A stretch of DNA of 64,000 nt from Desertimonas sp963733085 (GTDB lineage: Bacteria; Actinomycetota; Acidimicrobiia; Acidimicrobiales; Ilumatobacteraceae), in contig CAVTBY010000002.1 in the NCBI GenBank assembly GCA_963733085.1, positions 248,001 through 312,000 of the forward strand, in the 5' to 3' direction. The notes beneath the pieces are model-generated. The model did not search any database, had not been told where the DNA came from, and saw only the letters and a list, made by a program, of their open reading frames with translations. Shown here piece by piece: positions 60,067 through 64,000 of this stretch (its first letter is position 1; each line of letters starts with the position of its first letter). Position numbers and translations under genes: made by a program.

Positions 60067-60435
60067 ATGATCCAGCAAGAGTCAAGGCTCCGCGTCGCGG
60101 ACAACTCGGGTGCCAAGGAGGTGCTCGTGATCAAGGTGCTCGGTGGCACGCGCCGCCGCTACGCCTCGATCGGCGACATCTTCGTGGCCACCGTCAAAGA
60201 CGCCATCCCCGGTGCCGGCGTCAAGAAGGGCGAGGTCGTCAAGTGCGTCGTCGTGCGCACGAAGAAGGAGAAGCGCCGTCCCGACGGCAGCTACATCCGC
60301 TTCGACGAGAACGCCGCCGTCCTCATCAAGGACGACAACACACCGCGAGGCACGCGCATCTTCGGCCCGGTCGGCCGGGAGCTGCGCGACCGCCGCTTCA
60401 TGCGCATCGTTTCGTTGGCCCCGGAGGTCATCTGA
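60067..60435 (+). CDS. rplN: 50S ribosomal protein L14
   Basis: 122 residues, standard: MIQQESRLRVADNSGAKEVLVIKVLGG, and RGTRIFGPVGRELRDRRFMRIVSLAPEVI. Intact. Confidence 0.98.
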   Translation: MIQQESRLRVADNSGAKEVLVIKVLGGTRRRYASIGDIFVATVKDAIPGAGVKKGEVVKCVVVRTKKEKRRPDGSYIRFDENAAVLIKDDNTPRGTRIFGPVGRELRDRRFMRIVSLAPEVI

Positions 60436-60776
60436 TGAAGCTGAGAAAGGGAGACACCGTCGAGGTGCTCTCCGGCAAGGACAAGGGCAAGCAGGGGACG
60501 ATCCTTCAGGTCCTCCCGACGGGCGAGAAGGTGATTGTGTCCGGCGTCAACACGGCGTCCAAGCACATGAAGCCGGGCCGCCGCCACCGCAACCGCCAGG
60601 CGCCCCAGCAGCGTGACCAAGGCGGCATCGTCGAGATTGACATGCCGATCCACGTCAGCAACGTTGCCCTCGTGCACGGCGGCAAGACCGTGCGCGTCGG
60701 CTACAGCACCGACGCCAAGGGCAACAAGGTGCGCGTCGCCAAGCTCGGCGGCGGCAAGACCGAGGTCATTTCATGA
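60435..60776 (+). CDS. rplX: 50S ribosomal protein L24
   Basis: 113 residues from ATG 60435. The KOW motif KGDTVEVLSGKDKGKQGTILQVLPTGEKVIV is followed by GGIVEIDMPIHVSNVALV. Overlaps the rplN stop by one base. Confidence 0.97.
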   Translation: MKLRKGDTVEVLSGKDKGKQGTILQVLPTGEKVIVSGVNTASKHMKPGRRHRNRQAPQQRDQGGIVEIDMPIHVSNVALVHGGKTVRVGYSTDAKGNKVRVAKLGGGKTEVIS

Positions 60777-61417
60777 GTGATACAGCAACGAAGACAATGC
60801 CGCGACTGAAGCTGCGCTACAACGAGCAGGTCAAGGGCCAGCTGCAGCAGCAGCTCGAGCTGACCAACGTGATGCAGGTGCCGACACTCGACAAGATCGT
60901 CATCAACATGGGCGTCGGCCGGGCCACGCAGCAGCCGTCGCAGCTCGAATCGGCCGTCGTCGACCTCACGGCGATCGCCGGCCAGAAGCCGATCGTCACC
61001 AAGGCCAAGCACTCGATCGCCGGCTTCAAGCTGCGCGAGGGCCAAGCGATCGGCACCAAGGTCACCCTCCGCGGCGACCGGATGTGGGAGTTCCTCGACC
61101 GCTTGATCGCCGTGGCGATCCCGCGGATCCGTGACTTCCGCGGCCTTCCGGCAACGTCCTGGGACGGCCGCGGCAACTACACGTTCGGTCTCAACGACCA
61201 GACCGTGTTCCCGGAGATCGACTACGACAAGATCGACACGGCGCGGGGCATGGACATCACCATCGTCACCACCGCCACCAGCGACGCAGCCGGCAAGGCG
61301 CTGCTCGATGCCTTCGGGTTCCCGTTCCGCACCGGAGCCGATCCGCTCGCCGGTGTGATGGAGAAGAAGCGTTCCCGTGGTCCAAGTCGCGGCGGCAAGT
61401 CCGCCAAGAGGAAGTAG
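60773..61417 (+). CDS. rplE: 50S ribosomal protein L5
   Basis: 214 residues: PRLKLRYNEQVKGQLQQQL, LDKIVINMGVG, KAKHSIAGFKLREGQAIGTKVTLRG and NYTFGLNDQTVFPEIDYD. A short basic Ser/Lys tail (about 200-214) extends the usual 180-190. Binds 5S rRNA. Confidence 0.98.
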   Translation: MSDTATKTMPRLKLRYNEQVKGQLQQQLELTNVMQVPTLDKIVINMGVGRATQQPSQLESAVVDLTAIAGQKPIVTKAKHSIAGFKLREGQAIGTKVTLRGDRMWEFLDRLIAVAIPRIRDFRGLPATSWDGRGNYTFGLNDQTVFPEIDYDKIDTARGMDITIVTTATSDAAGKALLDAFGFPFRTGADPLAGVMEKKRSRGPSRGGKSAKRK

Positions 61418-61434
61418 AGGCTCTCGCAACCACC

Positions 61435-61620
61435 ATGGCCAAGAAAGCACTGATCAACAAGGCGGCTGGCAAGCCCAAGTTCAAGGTCCGCGCCTACACC
61501 CGCTGCCGTCGTTGCGGGCGGGCCCGCTCGGTCCTGCGCAAGTTCGGCCTGTGCCGGGTCTGCCTGCGCGAGCTCGCCCACGCCGGCGAGATTCCCGGAC
61601 TGACGAAGTCGAGCTGGTGA
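61435..61620 (+). CDS. rpsN: 30S ribosomal protein S14, zinc-binding (type Z)
   Basis: 61 residues with the zinc ribbon CRRCGRARSVLRKFGLCRVC, the short four-cysteine form. MAKKALINKAAGKPKFKVRAYTR precedes it. Actinobacteria may also carry a cysteine-free paralogue elsewhere. Confidence 0.98.
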   Translation: MAKKALINKAAGKPKFKVRAYTRCRRCGRARSVLRKFGLCRVCLRELAHAGEIPGLTKSSW

Positions 61621-61636
61621 GGGGAGAGAGAACAAC

Positions 61637-62038
61637 ATGCTGACTGATCCCATTGCCGACATGCTCACCCGTGTTCGCAACGCCAACACGGCGATGCACG
61701 ACGTCGTGAAGATGCCATCGTCGAAGCAGAAGGTGGCGCTCGCCGAGATCCTCGAGTCCGAGGGCTACATCGGCGGCTACGAGGTCGCTCCGTCGCCCAA
61801 GGGCGTCGGCGACGTCCTCACGATCCACCTCAAGTACTCGCCCGACCGCGATCGCACGATCTCCGGCCTCCGCCGGGTCTCGTCGCCCGGCCTGCGCGTG
61901 TACCGCAAGGCGAACGCTGTGCCCCGAGTCCTCGGCGGCCTCGGCGTCGCTGTCCTGTCCACCTCCCAAGGACTGATGACCGACCGTGAGGCGCGCAAGC
62001 GCAAGGTCGGCGGCGAAGTCCTCTGTTACGTGTGGTGA
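61637..62038 (+). CDS. rpsH: 30S ribosomal protein S8
   Basis: 133 residues: DPIADMLTRVRNANTAMHD, SGLRRVSSPGLRVYRKANAVPRVLGGLGVAVLSTS and GGEVLCYVW. In other bacteria S8 represses the spc operon by binding its mRNA; no matching site is recognised here. Confidence 0.98.
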   Translation: MLTDPIADMLTRVRNANTAMHDVVKMPSSKQKVALAEILESEGYIGGYEVAPSPKGVGDVLTIHLKYSPDRDRTISGLRRVSSPGLRVYRKANAVPRVLGGLGVAVLSTSQGLMTDREARKRKVGGEVLCYVW

Positions 62039-62045
62039 GGTAGAG

Positions 62046-62606
62046 ATGTCTCGAATCGGACAAGCCCCAATCGCCGTCCCGAGCGGCGTCGACGTCACCA
62101 TCGACGGCCAGTCGATAACGGTCAAGGGTCCCAAGGGAACGCTGTCCAGGACGATCGTTCCGTCGATCTCCGTCGCCCTCAAAGAACCAGAGAGTGGCGT
62201 TGACGCGCAACTCAATGTGACGCGACCGGACGACGAGCGCGACAATCGCGCCCTGCACGGACTCACGCGCAGCCTGATCAACAACATGGTCGTCGGCGTC
62301 ACCGACGGGTTCAGCAAGCGCCTCGAGATCGTCGGCGTCGGCTACCGCGCCGAGGCCCAGGGTCCGACGGCGCTGCGCCTCTCGCTCGGCTACAGCCACC
62401 CCGTCAACGTCACCGCTCCTGACGGCATCACCTTCGAGGTGCCGGCGCCGACCCAGATCGTGATCAGTGGCATCGACAAGGAGGTCGTCGGCCAGGTCGC
62501 CGCCGACATCCGCTCCATCCGCAAGCCCGAGCCCTACAAGGGCAAGGGCGTCCGCTACCAGGGCGAGCGCGTCCTGCGCAAGGCGGGCAAGGCAGGAAAG
62601 AAGTAA
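62046..62606 (+). CDS. rplF: 50S ribosomal protein L6
   Basis: 186 residues from ATG 62046 (MSRIGQAPIAVPSGVDV). The C-terminal repeat carries KRLEIVGVGYRAEAQG and RKPEPYKGKGVRYQGERVLRKAGKAGKK. A start 60 bases upstream overlaps rpsH and is rejected. Confidence 0.98.
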   Translation: MSRIGQAPIAVPSGVDVTIDGQSITVKGPKGTLSRTIVPSISVALKEPESGVDAQLNVTRPDDERDNRALHGLTRSLINNMVVGVTDGFSKRLEIVGVGYRAEAQGPTALRLSLGYSHPVNVTAPDGITFEVPAPTQIVISGIDKEVVGQVAADIRSIRKPEPYKGKGVRYQGERVLRKAGKAGKK

Positions 62607-62609
62607 GCA

Positions 62610-62975
62610 ATGAGTGAGATTGCTCAGGCTCGCCGGGAGTCGCGGATCCGCCGCCACCGCCGAGTGCGCAAGAAGATCCACGGCACGGCGGCGCGTCCGC
62701 GCCTCGCCGTGCACCGTTCCAACAAGCACCTCGTGGTCCAGCTCATCGACGACGACGCCGGGCGCACCCTCGCCGCCGCGTCGACCACGGAGTCGGACCT
62801 GCGCACCGACGGTGGCCACAGTGTCGCCGCCGCCACCAAGGTCGGCACACTCGTCGCCGAGCGGGCCAAGGCCGCCGGCATCACCAAGGTCGTCTTCGAC
62901 CGCGGCGGCTACATCTACCACGGACGCATCGCCGCAGTTGCCGCGGCGGCCCGCGAAGCCGGTCTGGAGTTCTAG
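62610..62975 (+). CDS. rplR: 50S ribosomal protein L18
   Basis: 121 residues: RIRRHRRVRKKIHGTAARPRLAVHRSNKHLVVQLIDD and VFDRGGYIYHGRIAAVAAAAREAGLEF. Binds 5S rRNA with L5. Confidence 0.98.
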   Translation: MSEIAQARRESRIRRHRRVRKKIHGTAARPRLAVHRSNKHLVVQLIDDDAGRTLAAASTTESDLRTDGGHSVAAATKVGTLVAERAKAAGITKVVFDRGGYIYHGRIAAVAAAAREAGLEF

Positions 62976-62981
62976 GAAGTC

Positions 62982-63587
62982 ATGGCTAACACGCACACGA
63001 CAACATCCGAGACGGTCGAAGGTGGGCTGCGCGAATCGCGGGTCATCACGATCAACCGCGTCGCCAAGGTCGTCCGCGGCGGACGGCGCTTCTCGTTCAC
63101 GGCGCTCGTCGTGATCGGCGACGGCAACGGCCGCGTCGGACTCGGCTACGGCAAGGCCAAGGAGGTGCCGCTGGCGATCCAGAAGGGCACCGAGGAGGCC
63201 AAGCGCAACCTGTTCGAGGTCCCGCTCGCCGGCCCGACGATCCCGCACCCGGTGATCGGCGTCACCGGCGCCGGTCGGGTGCTGATGAAGCCGGCCGCTC
63301 CCGGTACCGGCGTGATCGCCGGCGGCGCCGCCCGGATCATCCTCGAGGAGGCCGGGATCCACGACGTGCTCTGCAAGTCGCTCGGATCGGCCAACCACAT
63401 CAATGTCGCCCGCGCCACCGTCCAGGGCCTGCAGTCGCTGCAGCGTCCCGACGAGGTCGCCGCTCGACGCGGCTTGGCCGCCGAGGACTTCGTGCCCAAG
63501 GGCATGCTCAAGGCCTACAACGACCGCAAGCGCGGCGCGGCCCATGCTGCGGCGAGCGAAACCGAGTCAGGGGAAGCAGGCGCCTGA
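62982..63587 (+). CDS. rpsE: 30S ribosomal protein S5
   Basis: 201 residues: ESRVITINRVAKVVRGGRRFSFTALVVIGDGNGRVGLGYGKAKEVPLAI, and GGAARIILEEAGIHDVLCKSLGSANHINVARA. The C-terminal tail is short and acidic/Ala-rich. Confidence 0.98.
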   Translation: MANTHTTTSETVEGGLRESRVITINRVAKVVRGGRRFSFTALVVIGDGNGRVGLGYGKAKEVPLAIQKGTEEAKRNLFEVPLAGPTIPHPVIGVTGAGRVLMKPAAPGTGVIAGGAARIILEEAGIHDVLCKSLGSANHINVARATVQGLQSLQRPDEVAARRGLAAEDFVPKGMLKAYNDRKRGAAHAAASETESGEAGA

Positions 63588-63787
63588 TGGCCGAGCAAGC
63601 CGAGAGCACGATCGTCGTCACCCAGGTGAAGTCGGGCACCCATGCCAAGCCGAAGACCCGCGGCACGCTGCGGGCGCTCGGGCTGGGACGGATCGGCAAG
63701 CAGAACACGTTGCCCGATCGGCCCGAGATCCGCGGCATGATCGCCCGCGTCCCTCACCTTGTACAGGTCGAGGAGGGAGAGAAATGA
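63587..63787 (+). CDS. rpmD: 50S ribosomal protein L30
   Basis: 66 residues: IVVTQVKSGTHAKPKTRGTLRALGLGRIGKQNTLPDRPEIRGMIARVPHLVQVEE (read in parts). Overlaps the rpsE stop by one base (TGATG). Confidence 0.97.
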   Translation: MAEQAESTIVVTQVKSGTHAKPKTRGTLRALGLGRIGKQNTLPDRPEIRGMIARVPHLVQVEEGEK

Positions 63788-64000
63788 GAGTGCACGAACT
63801 GGCACCGTCGCCGGGTGCCAACAAGGCCCCCAAGCGGCGCGCCCGCGGCATCGCCGGCAAGGGCGGCAAGACCGCAGGCCGCGGTACCAAGGGTCAGCGG
63901 TCGCGTGGTCGCGGCAAGGTGCCGCGCGGCTTCGAGGGCGGCCAGATGCCGCTCAAGCAGCGCGTCCCGAAGCTGAAGGGCTTCAACAACCCGTTCCGGG
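63784..64000 (+). CDS. rplO: 50S ribosomal protein L15, 3' truncated by window
   Basis: The first 72 residues are visible: MRVHELAPSPGANKAPKRRARGIA then GKGGKTAGRGTKGQRSRG and FEGGQMPLKQRVPKLKGFNNPF, the L15 N-terminal signature. ATG 63784 overlaps the rpmD stop by 4 bases. The frame runs off the end of the window. Confidence 0.97.
   Translation, partial: MRVHELAPSPGANKAPKRRARGIAGKGGKTAGRGTKGQRSRGRGKVPRGFEGGQMPLKQRVPKLKGFNNPFR

Noticed and set aside
1..64000. tRNA, rRNA genes, insertion sequences or integrase/att signatures
   Set aside because: None was recognised. The block edges lack an integrase or tRNA-type attachment site, so island transfer by a standard integrative element is not supported.

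Overview
The window is high-GC (roughly two thirds G+C by eye) actinobacterial chromosome. The most likely source is the Acidimicrobiia or a related environmental Actinomycetota lineage. Pointers are the four-cysteine S14, a mycothiol-dependent-isomerase-type DinB protein, many GTG starts with little leader, Liv-type uptake operons, and an L22 extension with an actinobacterial sunset-like domain. The exact genus is an inference.

The backbone is the str/S10/spc ribosomal supercluster: rpsL-rpsG (7.9-8.8 kb), fusA-tuf-rpsJ (34.4-38.1 kb), and rplC-D-W-B, rpsS, rplV, rpsC, rplP, rpmC, rpsQ, rplN-X-E, rpsN, rpsH, rplF-R, rpsE, rpmD, rplO (54.5-64 kb, cut by the window end). Two large non-ribosomal blocks interrupt it: 25.5 kb between rpsG and fusA, and 16.4 kb between rpsJ and rplC. 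The 25-kb block is bracketed by two copies, in opposite orientation, of one 48-bp near-perfect hairpin.

Upstream of rpsL lie a CorA fragment and a compact cluster (0.9-7.7 kb). It has two tandem cytoplasmic subtilases on the minus strand, divergent from a TPR-CHAT caspase-like protein, an ECF-type sigma factor and a small beta-rich protein. This is the best candidate for an undescribed signalling or defence system.

The rpsG-fusA block holds a methyltransferase, a CBS protein, a MoxR-DUF58-VWA-VWA-TPR operon, a dioxygenase/sensor kinase/NarL regulator operon, a DinB-type enzyme, a secreted duplicated protein, and a 13.7-kb catabolic operon (20.5-34.2 kb). That operon encodes a Liv-type ABC transporter, a Gfo/Idh/MocA oxidoreductase, two TIM-barrel isomerases, a Tm-1-like pair, an SRPBCC protein, an enolase-superfamily enzyme, a VOC protein and a D-2-hydroxyacid dehydrogenase. 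The substrate is unknown, probably a sugar acid or polyol derivative.

The rpsJ-rplC block holds a MazF/RHH toxin-antitoxin pair, a family-5 uracil-DNA glycosylase, a dienelactone hydrolase, an HtrA protease, a kinase-like protein, a polyol module (mannitol-type dehydrogenase, DeoR regulator, IMPase, ABC transporter, SDR), a divergent Hsp20/TetR pair, a secreted duplicated protein and an alpha/beta hydrolase.

About ten single-base indels break otherwise intact genes, including tuf. Their uniformity suggests consensus errors, but tuf also changes codon usage abruptly at its break. A 45-bp palindrome (19-7-19) is dispersed in four copies, two of them translated inside the rplV extension.
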